From Pseudomonas sp. PDM04 (GTDB taxonomy: Bacteria > Pseudomonadota > Gammaproteobacteria > Pseudomonadales > Pseudomonadaceae), in contig NZ_JACVAI010000001.1 in NCBI RefSeq assembly GCF_014851765.1, positions 1,364,001-1,428,000 of the forward strand: a stretch of 64,000 nt of DNA, in the 5' to 3' direction. Under the pieces are notes generated by a model. It saw only the letters and a list, made by a program, of their open reading frames with translations, was not told the DNA's origin and did no database searches. The position numbers and the translations under genes were made by a program. Shown here one piece after another: positions 20,398 through 30,000 of the stretch; the first letter of the stretch is position 1, and each line of letters begins with the position of its first letter.

Positions 20398-21008
20398 TAT
20401 TTCGGCTCCTTGACGAATTTGGATTTTCTTAAGGCCTCTTTTTCAAGGGCTTCTGCCGATTTCGCGTCCTTTATTTTAGCAACTTTTTCTTCAAACTCTA
20501 TTGAGTTCATGGTCTTGTCACGTTTAAACGCTTCTATTGCAGCTGTGCCTGCGTGAATTTGCGGAATAGATACATTTCCATCGCGATCAACGCCAAATTC
20601 AATTTTTTCAAGCATTTCCAGAAACGCTCTCGCAGGTTCGTTCCCCGCACTGACCACATTCCCATATCTGTCACAGGCCTCTGTTACTGTAGAATAGAGG
20701 CTTTTTATGAACGTCTCAGTCATTTCGTTTGCAAGTTTGTTTAGAGTATTTTCTATAAGCTCCAGATTACGAAGCATGATATCTTCAAACTTAACATCCA
20801 TTTGATGCTGATATCGCTCCAATTCCGAAACTTGGTCGGGATCATAGCTTTGATGAGACTGCCACGATCTACCATGGAGAAAACGCTGGACATTCCTAGG
20901 ATCCACATAAGCATGTTGTGAAGCACGTAATTTCTTCACTACTTCCTGGCCGAATTTTTGTGTAACAATTTTCGCCTCGGCGTCAAATGGGAAAGCATGT
21001 TGATCCAT
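20397..21008 (-). CDS. Caspase-operon partner, 203 aa, unknown family
   Basis: First gene of the caspase operon. The acidic, mainly helical product has a Tyr/His-rich N-terminus (FLHGRSWQSHQSYDPDQ), a central helical stretch with coiled-coil character (DIMLRNLELIENTLNKLANE) and a charged C-terminal tail (KIKDAKSAEALEKEALRKSK). No signal peptide, membrane segment or enzyme motif is seen. Its single-base stop/start overlap with the caspase gene implies they act together, perhaps as sensor or adaptor and protease, or as inhibitor or substrate. Confidence 0.75.
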   Translation of the reverse strand: MDQHAFPFDAEAKIVTQKFGQEVVKKLRASQHAYVDPRNVQRFLHGRSWQSHQSYDPDQVSELERYQHQMDVKFEDIMLRNLELIENTLNKLANEMTETFIKSLYSTVTEACDRYGNVVSAGNEPARAFLEMLEKIEFGVDRDGNVSIPQIHAGTAAIEAFKRDKTMNSIEFEEKVAKIKDAKSAEALEKEALRKSKFVKEPK

Positions 21009-21211
21009 TATAATTACCGTCCTTTTTAGAGGCGTGACTTAAATGAAAGAAAAAACCTACAGATAAGATTAGCGGTAACCGGAAGTAATAACCAAAAAGG
21101 CATGAATATGATTAGGCGAGCAAGTTATGGGCCATTTAACCTCAGCTTGTGGTCGTAAGTAGTCTTTGCGCACGTCCACTTATTGCCGGAATCAATCGTT
21201 CCTGGACTCCA

Positions 21212-21259
21212 CTCCTGGCCGTTTTCGGCCTGTTGCATCAGGCCGGAAACGGCCAGGAG
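21212..21259. repeat. Near-perfect inverted repeat upstream of the caspase operon
   Basis: Two 21-base arms around cctggccgttttcggcct, separated by ttgcat, match at 20 of 21 positions. Directly beside it, 21265-21300 carries a segment that is repeated inverted at 22622-22660, so the YfbU/TM gene pair is framed by it. Confidence 0.65.
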
Positions 21260-21361
21260 CGGACTGTTTCCCAGTAAATAAATCTGTCCCCTTCTCCAGC
21301 CCCCTTTTCTCTGCTGCTTATCAACTTAGGAGAAATCATCGCCGAAAGCAACACGAAAGCG

Positions 21362-21925
21362 TCAAGTCGATGTCTTTCGTTGGCTAGGATGAGTACATGC
21401 GTTTAATACCTGTGCAATCTCGTCAACGTTAAGGTACCTATCATTGGACGATATTCGAACCAAAGCGAAATCGTGAAGCATGCGCTCATAAACCTCCATC
21501 ATAGGGGAATGTGAGTTGAGATATCTGCCCTTGAATCGTTCGAACCGATCAAGATCGTTAACAAGCGTTGATGCAATCCCTATATATCTCGATTCATTAT
21601 TACCATCAAACCCCCGAAATTTAGGATTTACCCCGAACGGCTTGGCTTTCTCAATAAGGGCATTTTTGTCGTCGGCAGAAAGTTGAGCGTAGGAGTCTTC
21701 AATCCAATCCCACATTTCAAGTACATCCAAAATTTCTCTAAGGCTTTCAGGTTCATCCTGTTCAGTAAAGGGGATGCCTGGGTATTTCCATGCGATACTC
21801 CACTCACTCTCTGAATGGATCGCCGACCTTATGAAATCTGGATCTATCTCGCTGTCTACTCCGAGCTTGTCGTAAAGTTCGCACAGCATCAAAGCGATTA
21901 ATTTTTCACCATCTGTAAACTTCAT
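21362..21925 (-). CDS. YfbU-family protein
   Basis: The 187-aa product matches YfbU in its second half: FRGFDGNNESRYIGIAS, SHSPMMEVYERML and a C-terminal YLNVDEIAQVLNA, corresponding to FLGFD, TPMWEKYQRML and LSANEINQIINA in E. coli YfbU. The family is widespread, of unclear biochemical role, and often found in mobile regions. It lies 14 bp downstream of the TM protein gene at 21940 and is likely co-transcribed with it. Confidence 0.8.
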   Translation of the reverse strand: MKFTDGEKLIALMLCELYDKLGVDSEIDPDFIRSAIHSESEWSIAWKYPGIPFTEQDEPESLREILDVLEMWDWIEDSYAQLSADDKNALIEKAKPFGVNPKFRGFDGNNESRYIGIASTLVNDLDRFERFKGRYLNSHSPMMEVYERMLHDFALVRISSNDRYLNVDEIAQVLNACTHPSQRKTST

Positions 21926-21939
21926 ATAATCGCCACTCC

Positions 21940-22443
21940 TTATTTCACATCTTCCATGCGTTCGTCAGATATCTGCTTGGCGACTGGCATGAAATTATTG
22001 ATTTCAATATAAATCAAGGTACCGGCCTTTATAACACCTTCTAAATCAGACTTATTAGCCACGGCTGGCAAATTATTCAATATTGACCTTGAAAGCCTAA
22101 CTGCATGGCTTTCGATATCAACACTAAAAAGATGTCCATGTTCTGAGAGGGTCTGACAATAATTCTCTAGCGCTCTAGATATGTGAGGAAGATCAATGCC
22201 CTTGATATGCTTGACTTGTCCAGAGGGACCTATAGGAGAGATAGCCTGCAATATCGTCCTAGTAGCATGCAGCACCTGATGCGCCTCAGCACTTTGCCTG
22301 GAGCTAATCATTCGCGAATACAGTGCATCGGCTTCTGATGCCGAGTCAGATGCATTTAATGCCTCACGCCATGCCCATACAGCGCTGCCGATAGATGCGA
22401 TTGACGAGACAAGACCGAGCCACCACATAAAACCTGTTTCCAC
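21940..22443 (-). CDS. Hypothetical protein with N-terminal TM helix, 167 aa
   Basis: One membrane segment at residues 5-25 (FMWWLGLVSSIASIGSAVWA) anchors a helical cytoplasmic domain. No family is recognised. It is the first gene of a two-gene unit with the YfbU-like gene. The pair lies between two inverted copies of an intergenic repeat, which suggests it moves as a cassette. Confidence 0.65.
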   Translation of the reverse strand: METGFMWWLGLVSSIASIGSAVWAWREALNASDSASEADALYSRMISSRQSAEAHQVLHATRTILQAISPIGPSGQVKHIKGIDLPHISRALENYCQTLSEHGHLFSVDIESHAVRLSRSILNNLPAVANKSDLEGVIKAGTLIYIEINNFMPVAKQISDERMEDVK

Positions 22444-22621
22444 GCAGCCTCCCTGCCATATGACTTCGCTTTAGGCATTGAAGCTTATCCTCATCAAGCC
22501 GCAACCGCCATGCCCCTTTCCTACACTAGCAACACCCTCAGCGGCCTCAATGCCTGCCCAGCTAGCCGACCGACCACACAGAACAGATCCTGAATAATCC
22601 AGCCCCATCACAAAGCTAGGT

Positions 22622-22725
22622 GGGTGGAAAAGGAAGCAGATTTATTTACTGGGTGGCCGTCCGCTTCTGGCCGATTGCTGCCCCCCATCACTAGGAGACA
22701 CTTGACCTGAAGCGGACATTAGTCG
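22622..22725. repeat. Inverted copy of the cargo-edge repeat
   Basis: The segment agatttatttactggg at about 22637 is the reverse complement of the one at about 21270-21287, and both continue into a GTCCGC/GCGGAC word and a ggcc-rich palindrome. The stretch ccgcttctggccgattgctg also resembles the repeat at 14640. Confidence 0.6.
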
Positions 22726-22750
22726 CCTCCAGGATGGAAGACAGGTTGAG

Positions 22751-22885
22751 AACTGCGTTACACCAAGCGGTACCGTTACACCGCTTAAACCAAATCATGA
22801 AGGCTAGTGTTACGTTAGATTTATTCTTTTATTTCAATAAGTTAAGCGATCATGTCACACTAGTAACACGCGTCACACCGGTTTT
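22751..22885. repeat. Iteron cluster with AT-rich core, origin-like (island 1)
   Basis: Copies of GTTACACC at 22757 and 22775, an AT-rich stretch at about 22815-22850, then gtaacacgcgtcacaccggttt at 22863-22884. The homologous element of island 2 at 33645 has the same order. Iterons around an AT-rich core next to a replication-protein island suggest a replication origin. Confidence 0.55.
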
Positions 22886-22950
22886 ATAGCTGGTCCCCCC
22901 CACTCCCCGTAGCGTTGAATGCCATCCGCGAAAAGAATCCTGCAGCCGCG

Positions 22951-23254
22951 GGGGCCCCTGAGACAATTCGATAGGCACGGGGTCGGAAACCCGCGCGTTC
23001 GTGTTAGTGGCTGTATTTTTTTAGTTGGTTGACAGGTTGACGTAGTTGACACCCATCACCGTGGTTGACGCCATTCAGGTGTTCTCTATCAGCAACAGAC
23101 ACAACCACCTTTACGGAAGCTGAAACGATGGCCCTTTTTCTTCAAGATCCTTTCAATTTCAACGATTGAAATTTCAGTAACTTCCGGCACCTCCCACTAA
23201 CTCGATCGCGCGGGTTTCCGACCCCGTGTGGATAGGTATTCGTCAGGGGCCCCG
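22951..23254. repeat. 60-bp inverted repeats flanking a structured spacer (island 1)
   Basis: The left arm 22951-23010 (ggggcccctgag ... cacggggtcggaaacccg ... gttagtgg) is inverted at 23194-23254. The spacer holds GGTTGAC repeats at 23027-23072, a 13-codon ORF at 23128-23169 with GGAAG upstream, and the hairpin tttcaat/attgaaa. The whole unit recurs at 33889-34190. The roughly 820 bp between 22443 and 23263 contains no larger gene that I can support. Confidence 0.65.
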
Positions 23255-23262
23255 CCGATTTT

Positions 23263-23892
23263 TCAGCGAGAATCAGACAGAGGATTGCCTGCAGGAGGAT
23301 ATCCAACCCAGAAATAATGGGTCTCGGACAGTGGTTCACTAGGCCAACCACGCAGTTCATGAGCGGCACGTACTCTTGAGTCGTTCATTACAAAAACCAG
23401 TGCGGCCATCCGGTGACTACCATCAACCAGGTCAATATGAGTACCGTTATCGATGATCACTGGGGGTTCGGTGAATACTCCCATTGTCAGAAGGTCGCTC
23501 ACTTGTCGAAAAAATCGCCTTTTACTGCTCTCTCCGAGAAATATGGTCAACAACGTTTGGCGACCATATGCATGCCCCAAGATCATGTCTTGGAACCCCC
23601 GAAGCTCCTTCTCAGCAAAGGTCAGTTGGTTTGGATTCAAGCATTCCAGGCTCCAAACAACGGCACTCCAGTATGAAAGTGGTTTTTTTAGGATTGATTG
23701 CCAACGAGCAATCTTCGCCATCGGATCCCCGTTAAACACTGGTGGCCAGCCAATATCCTCAGCGAAGGGAAGTAACCAGTGGTAGATCAGGCTGTGAGGA
23801 AAGTTTGGCAGCTCTGTACGGATGTCGTTGAACATCTGCTCTTGGGCTTCGGTGGCAAATACCAACGGCTCGGGATCAATATTATGAGACAC
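23263..23892 (-). CDS. ParB-like domain protein, island end
   Basis: I start it at the GTG at 23892, preceded by AGGAAGG, giving 209 aa; an upstream GTG at 23958 would extend it by 22 residues. The motif IDLVDGSHRMAALVFV near the C-terminus matches the DGxHRxxAL box of ParB/sulfiredoxin-like domains, and VFTEPPVIIDNG precedes it as in that fold. These domains include CTP- or ATP-using enzymes and nucleases; activity here is unknown. The gene ends at the inverted repeat and lies between the origin-like element and the att site, where it could act on the island's own DNA. Confidence 0.6.
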   Translation of the reverse strand: MSHNIDPEPLVFATEAQEQMFNDIRTELPNFPHSLIYHWLLPFAEDIGWPPVFNGDPMAKIARWQSILKKPLSYWSAVVWSLECLNPNQLTFAEKELRGFQDMILGHAYGRQTLLTIFLGESSKRRFFRQVSDLLTMGVFTEPPVIIDNGTHIDLVDGSHRMAALVFVMNDSRVRAAHELRGWPSEPLSETHYFWVGYPPAGNPLSDSR

Positions 23893-24109
23893 GGGGCTAG
23901 CCTTCCTGCTTAGCGTTGTCTTCAATTTACACAGCTTTACGAGACTCAGCAGCCACACGGTGCATTCCCACTTGCATGCCTATCCAAACAACCGGAAGCG
24001 CGCACGCACAGCCCGGTCGATTCGAACTCAAGCCCAAATGGCGCCTGGTCACCGAAGGGTTTGCATGGTGCCGTGTAGACTCTTCATACTACGGCAGCAA
24101 ACGTGACCA

Positions 24110-24129
24110 TGTATCCCTACATGTATCCC
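24110..24129 (+). promoter_or_regulatory. Putative integrase arm sites before the middle att copy
   Basis: TGTATCCCT at 24110-24118 and TGTATCCC at 24122-24129, 48 bp before the att core. The spacing matches that at the right end (34934-34950 before 34997). Confidence 0.6.
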
Positions 24130-24176
24130 GAGCTAGCAAACCTCTCTGGAGGCCTTGAGTTTACTGGAACACTACA

Positions 24177-24263
24177 GTCTCCCTCGGGCACCATATAGCA
24201 GCACACGAGAGTCGCTACCGACTTTCGGAACACGAGAAACCGGCCAGTTGAGCCGGTTTTTTT
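24177..24263 (+). repeat. Middle att-like site between the two islands
   Basis: Carries gtctccctcggg, caccatatagcag, cgagagtcgctaccga and the aaccggcc...ggttttttt terminator, as at 6005 and 34997. It lacks one G of the tRNA acceptor end, so it is a degenerate 3' tRNA copy. Confidence 0.75.
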
Positions 24264-24339
24264 GTGCCTGTCTGTTTTTGTTGAGTGGGTAGCTATTCAG
24301 CGGACCCCGGCTGACAACAAAAGTTTGCCACGACAGCAA

Positions 24340-25716
24340 TTTCTCTTGTCCGAGCAGGTCGGCACGCACAGCGAACACCTGCATTTTAATGGGGCCGGTG
24401 CGCAGCTCCCGCCTATCAGTGAGGCGGGCACGCTGGAGCAGTGGCAACAGCAGATCGGCGCGCTGTGCATCGGCAATCATCGCTTGGCGTTTGTGGTGGG
24501 TGTGGCCTTCGCCGGTCCACTGCTGCATATGCTTGGTCATGAATCCGGCGGCTTCCACTTGTACGGCGACAGCTCCGGCGGCAAGACCACCCACCTGCAA
24601 GTGGCCGCCTCGATCTACGACGGACCGCGCTTAGTCCGCTCATGGCGCTCCACCGACAACGCGCTGGAATCCATTGCCGCCGCGCATTCCGACGGCCTCC
24701 TGGTACTGGACGAAATCGGCATGTGTGATCCGCGCATCATCGGCGAGACGGTGTACATGCTCGGCAACGGCACCGGCAAGGCACGCGCCAATGACCGGGG
24801 CCAAGCTGGCCGACAGGTACAGGAGTGGCGCTTGCTGTTTCTCTCTACCGGCGAGAAGACCTTGGCCCAGCACATGGCCGACGCCAACAAGGAACTGAAA
24901 GCGGGCATGGAGGTGCGCATGCTTGCTATCCCAGCCGATGCCAGCAAAGGCCTCGGCATGTTCGACACACTCAATGGCTTTGAGGACGCTGCCGCGCTCT
25001 CTGATGCGCTCAAGGCACGCGTGACGAATTACTACGGCACGCCGCTCACCGCATTCCTGGCCGCGCTGTGCGAACCCGGCAAGAGCCACGGCTGGGCGGT
25101 CATCCTGCGCCGTACGCTGGAGGGCTTCATCGCTCAATCGCTCCCGGCATCCGCCAGCGGGCAGGCGCACCGTGCGGCCGCTCGCTTCGGCCTCGCGGCT
25201 GCCGCCGGGGAACTGGCCACCGCGATGGGCATCACCGGCTGGCCGGATGGCACGGCCACCACCGCCGCCCGCGTGTGCTTGAACGCATGGCTGAACGAGC
25301 GCGGGGGCGCCGGTAACTTCGAAGGGGATGCAATCTTGGCGCGGCTGCGCCAGGTCATAGAGCGCTTCGGCGAAAGCCGCTTCACCCGCTGGGAATCGGC
25401 GGCGGCAAAAATCGATGAACACGGCCCACGCACCATCGACCGCCTCGGCTTTCGCAAGATGCTTGAGCACGGAATGGGCGACACCATGCACACCACAAAC
25501 ACTTATTACGTGCTCCCTGAGATGTGGCGTTCGGAAATTTTCCGGGGCATGAACATTAATGCCGTGAACAAGGAACTGCTGCAACGCGGTGTGCTGGAGC
25601 CGGCGAGCGATGGCAAGGCATCGAGCTCGGTCCGGTTACCCGGCCTCGGCACGCAACGCTGCTACATCGTGAAGACGATTCCGGGAATGGATGAAAGCGA
25701 GGCACAGGCCGCCTGA
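24340..25716 (+). pseudogene. 5'-truncated DUF927 replication protein
   Basis: From FLLSEQVGTHSEHLHF onward the reading frame is near-identical to residues 510-968 of the protein at 10315, including Walker A (GDSSGGKTT) and Walker B (LLVLDEIGM). The TOPRIM half is gone. The break lies about 75 bp after the att terminator and the open frame extends back only to 24262, so a deletion removed everything from the left island end to mid-gene. It may still yield an ATPase fragment, but I see no good start site. Confidence 0.85.
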
Positions 25717-25807
25717 CGGCAGCCTACTGACTGAGGTAGCGCCGGCTCATTCCGGCCTCGCCAGCCGCACAACCATTCCACTATCGAATCAAATAGAGAC
25801 CAATCAA

Positions 25808-26650
25808 ATGAACGAAATTCAAGAAATGAAAGACCGCCGCGACCAACTGACCAGTGAGATGGAGAGCCTTCGAGCCGCCCTGATTCCTTATGAAATGGCG
25901 CTGGAAAACCCCGAAACGATTGAGCAGGGCCGGGAACGTGAAGTGCGCGACCAGTACAACGAGCGAAAAAGAAAGATTGACTCGCTGGATATGGAACTCT
26001 ACCGGCTGAACCCGAAGATTAACCGCCGTGAGAACCTTGCCAACTGCGACGCGCTCATGACGGACTACACCACCGACATGGTGAACTGGGCTGCCGATGA
26101 AATCGAACTCAATGCAAAACGACAGAGCCTTAGCACTCGCCTGGAGGAAGTGCGTCAGCAAGCGCAGGAGGAAATAGCCAGTGCGCGCCAAGTAGAGACC
26201 CTCGCGACTACCGCTTACGCTCAGGCGGTGGCATGGGGCGATGTAGAGGGTGAGAAATCTGCCAGCAGTGATGCACAAAAAGCGGCAAAAAGCCTCACTA
26301 CCGCGACTGAACAACATCGTCGTCAGCTCCTGATCATCGCCGCCCTTGAGCAAGAGCTGGTCATTGTTGACCGACACATCACCGAGGCTCAGGAAGAGCA
26401 ACAAAAGATAGAGAAAAAGGCATTACACCTCGCTCATGACGTTTTGGAGGAACAGTGGAATGAAGCGGCCAAGGCGTTGCTCGAAGTAGGCGGCAAGCTT
26501 TATGCCGCTCCTCGCATGATCAATCGGGATCCTGTATCACTCTTTAAGCTCGACATTCCCCAACAAGGTGAGAGTTCTGGTAGTTGGAGGTGGGGCGACT
26601 TGGCAGACCGCGCAAGCCAGCATCGCCTAGATGACCTGCTCTCGATGTAA
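25808..26650 (+). CDS. Coiled-coil island protein, copy 2, 280 aa
   Basis: Paralogue of the protein at 13315: shared segments are EMESLRAALIPYEMALE, AKRQSLSTRLEEVRQQ, TAYAQAVAWGDVEGEKSA and the C-terminal RDPVSLFKLDIPQQGE with GDLADRA. It is shorter at the N-terminus because the acidic leader of copy 1 is absent. The start ATG at 25808 fits the paralogue alignment. The gap upstream has the same short conserved gaggtagcgccggctc segment found before copy 1. Apparently intact, although the replication gene before it is broken. Confidence 0.75.
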   Translation: MNEIQEMKDRRDQLTSEMESLRAALIPYEMALENPETIEQGREREVRDQYNERKRKIDSLDMELYRLNPKINRRENLANCDALMTDYTTDMVNWAADEIELNAKRQSLSTRLEEVRQQAQEEIASARQVETLATTAYAQAVAWGDVEGEKSASSDAQKAAKSLTTATEQHRRQLLIIAALEQELVIVDRHITEAQEEQQKIEKKALHLAHDVLEEQWNEAAKALLEVGGKLYAAPRMINRDPVSLFKLDIPQQGESSGSWRWGDLADRASQHRLDDLLSM

Positions 26651-26715
26651 CGGTCGATTTACACTGAAACAGCCTGCTTTCGCGGGCTGTTTAAATCACG
26701 CCAAGGAATGAAGCC

Positions 26716-26898
26716 ATGAATGCAGCGACACAAAACAGCGCATCCCTATCCGGGACACTTAAAGCGAGAAAAGCCCACCTCACCGCCCTACTAAAAATCG
26801 TGGATATCCGAGTCGGAAAAAGCACAGCAATGCAGAAGCTCACCATCACCGCGATCAAGGCAGAAATAGGACTAATCGAGCATAAGTTGAAAAAGTGA
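26716..26898 (+). CDS. Small island protein, 60 aa, copy 2
   Basis: Paralogue of the 62-aa protein at 14357, with the same helical layout (LKARKAHLTALLKIVD, KAEIGLIEHKLKK). It has the same place downstream of the coiled-coil gene, after a hairpin (acagcctgctttcgcgggct). Function unknown. Confidence 0.72.
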   Translation: MNAATQNSASLSGTLKARKAHLTALLKIVDIRVGKSTAMQKLTITAIKAEIGLIEHKLKK

Positions 26899-26907
26899 GG
26901 AGGATAA

Positions 26908-26932
26908 ACGGAAGCTAGCGAAAGCTTCCGTT
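26908..26932 (+). terminator. Terminator after the small island gene
   Basis: Stem acggaagct / agcttccgt with a short loop, followed by tt. It closes the core module before the convergent cargo gene. Confidence 0.6.
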
Positions 26933-27031
26933 GCATTCAAATTCAACAAGCAGCCTCTAGACAAAAACGGATACTCATCTGACCATTCAAGGTATCGACT
27001 CTCAGAGTATTGCCGAGCTAATCAGCGACTG

Positions 27032-30000
27032 CTACTTATCACTTGACTCCAAGAGTTCCTCCACCTGGTCAAGAAATGCGGCGAGTTCGCCTTGACTGCC
27101 AGCATCCTCTGACCGCCACTCTCCCATCGGCCTGATCATCGCTAGTTGCTGAACATTACGCGACAAGTCTTCGAGCTCGGTACAGGTGATAGCACTCTCC
27201 CGCAGATAGAATTGACTCCATCGAGTAAAGGTCAGGATCCACATTGAGATCACCAAGGCATCATTCCATTGTGTCCAGCTGGAAGTACTTGCAAGGGGCT
27301 TTTGCAGGATTCGCTGTTGTCGCTTAACGATCGCCTTCAACACCCTCAGACTGGCACTCCGCTGTTCGGGGCTGCTATGGGCGAAGAGGAAAGCGGTGAT
27401 GTTTGTCATCTGCCCTTCACGCTCTCGGTCAAATAACCGATGAGCTGTCTCCGTCCCCAGAGAATCAGCCAACTCCTGAACCCAGATTTCGCATGCATCG
27501 TCAGTATTTACACGGTCAGTTTGCAACAACGGAAAGATCACATCTTGGGAAAGCCATGGCTCAGCCCAAGCCAGCCTTCGCATATGTCCGCGCATTGAGT
27601 CGACTAAATGCCGCACCTCGCCCGCAGGAACCGGTGTCGGCAGTGTCCCATGCAGGGCCGTTACTAAGCCGTTATAGACCTCAGCTGTCGTTGGATTCCC
27701 TGCTGCGCGGTGAATCATCCAACCAAGGGCCTGTATTTGCTGGATATAAGGAAAAGCGTCGACCGACTGCAGCACGGCGGTAATCCCATCCGGCTTTTCC
27801 AATTGACGCTCTGTCGCATTCAGTCCTATCCATTGCAGCAAGCCGTTACTACTGCGCAGGAGGCGCTCTCGTTGCGTCTCGCTGATGTTGAACTGCATTG
27901 ATAGCGAAATCTCGCTGACGACCTGACTCAACAAGGATAACCGCACCGCTTCAGAGTTTTGAGGTTCCACTGGTACGGTGGGCATCTGGGCCTCGACTGT
28001 CGATACCAGTGCATCCGGGGCATACCACCATAGAAACTTAACGGCGAAATATTCCGCCCAAGTCAGAGCGGCGTATTTTGTTGCCTGGAACAAGTGATGC
28101 GGACGATAGGAGCTTTGTAGCAGGGCCTCGAGCGACATCCGAAAAAACTGAGCATCCATCATGGATAACTCCTTGCCCCGTTCGTGATGCGCGCGATTGA
28201 ATGAAATTTCAAGGAATCGCAACAGCGATTCAAGAAAGCCACGTTCAGTTTCGAGCTCACGAGAGTAATGTTCCTTAGTACTTGAATGTGCAAGCACGTC
28301 GCCGAGTACCTCCCAATCCGCCATGAACTTCGTAAAGTCGCCAATCTGATGATCGAGGTAATTGCGAAAGCCTGCAGATTCTGGAAGGGTGAGCGAGCTA
28401 CCCGTGAGCATGCCCAATGTAGTCATCTGCTCTTTTAATGGATCTCCGCTTAAGCCTTGAAGTGACGACTCTCCGGTCCAACTACTAAGCACATCGCCAG
28501 CTTGAGCCTTTTCAAGGAAACGAAGTGGTTCATAGCGTTGCGGCGCCACTGTCGCAGGCACCGCAGAGTCGAAGAGAAGCCGCATGGGTGGGTTACCAGC
28601 CTCGCCTTCGGGCTGTAAAACCATCGCCTCTTGCACCAGTCCAAACTTGTAGTGCTCAACTTTGAGCAGTACATCCGCAGGAATCGGCGTGATCAGCAAA
28701 GGGTAATTCTCAGCGGCTTTCTGAAACGAATTGGATAAGTGGAAGCCTGCAATCGGCAATCTGTCCGCCCCCATGATCAAGATATAGCGATCATGCAGTC
28801 GACCTTCTTTCAGACCGTAAATACGCAGTTTGATACGCTGAAGTAACTGGCGGTTGTGCTCACAGCTTGCCAACAGGTTGTTAATTCGGTCCGGAGTGGA
28901 TTTATCAGACTCATCAGGACTATCTTCGCTTTTCTTAGATGGTTTGAGTAGTGATGTAAAGACGATGTATTCGACATTCGGTGCAGCGCAAAGCAGCATC
29001 AAACCTAGACCGGCATCCTCAAAATACGGATCGAAAATGACCAATTGGTGTTGTTGGTACTTTGCCAGCAGCACCCTGAACCACTCCACTAGCTGTAGTC
29101 GCCCGTCACCATCGCCCTGGCCCCAACGCTGGAAGAAACATCCTTCTGATTTCGACGGATGAAGTCGCGCGAATAGGGATGTCAGATCGCGGTTGATCGG
29201 AACCCAAGGGTCACTCTCACGCCCGCCTATGCGGCTAGTAAATCCTGGATTACCGCGACTGATCGTCAGAGCTGCCTTTACCCGTGGCAACACTAACGGC
29301 CGGGTAGTTTTTTCCAGCCAGTCGAATTTAACGGGATTAGCACCTCGGCCAACCAAATGACTCTGTAAACTAACCTCTCGGATATACCCAATCCGCCATC
29401 GGCAACAAAGCATGCCCCCGCTTGAATAGTCACTATGGAAGCCGAAAATCTCGAGCTCAGTGGTGTCAGTACTTGCTCTCAATTGATCGCTCAGCTCGAA
29501 TCTGCATTCAAATTCGCCTTCTTCATTGCGTTCTGCCGTAGTGACATACGAGTAGATAACGTGGCCATCATTCTCAATTTTCAGGTGGAACTGAAAGCCG
29601 CAATAGTGCGGTACCTGCATAGGATTAAATCGAGCAACAAAAGCGAACGATGAATCGACCCAGTCAACGCTCAGCAACCGCCGTTCAAAGTCGTCCAGTG
29701 TGGGGAAGACCAACAGTTCAACATCTCCAAAACGCGAGGTGTCAGCTCCACCGAAGTCAAGCCCCGTATCCGCGTTGATACTGTTGACTACCGATGCAAC
29801 TAAGTCGGCATCGTAGTCCTGACCTAGACGGAACAGCGCCCTCTTGTCGGTCTGAGTGATCGACGCACTGAAAGCTCCAGCGCCACCATGCGGACTGGAG
29901 CACAAACCACTGACGTGTGCATCGCGGTTAAGCAGGTAGGCAACGGGACGATAGATCAGCTCATCGGCGGTAAGCGCGGTCGCGCCGAACCGCTCGTTCA

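Larger units (their letters stand above)
6005..24187 (+). mobile_element. Island 1: P4-type satellite-like element at tRNA-Leu
   Basis: An 18-kb element between two copies of a repeat of about 90 bp made of the tRNA-Leu 3' end plus a terminator. It carries an integrase next to the tRNA, an AlpA-like regulator, small DUF3077-type genes, a TOPRIM/DUF927 replication protein, and an iteron/inverted-repeat element near the far end. No capsid or tail genes are seen, which fits a satellite or plasmid-like island rather than a full prophage. Cargo from 14.7 to 22.5 kb is visibly more AT-rich than the core and the host. The P4 comparison is by gene content, not by sequence search. Confidence 0.8.
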
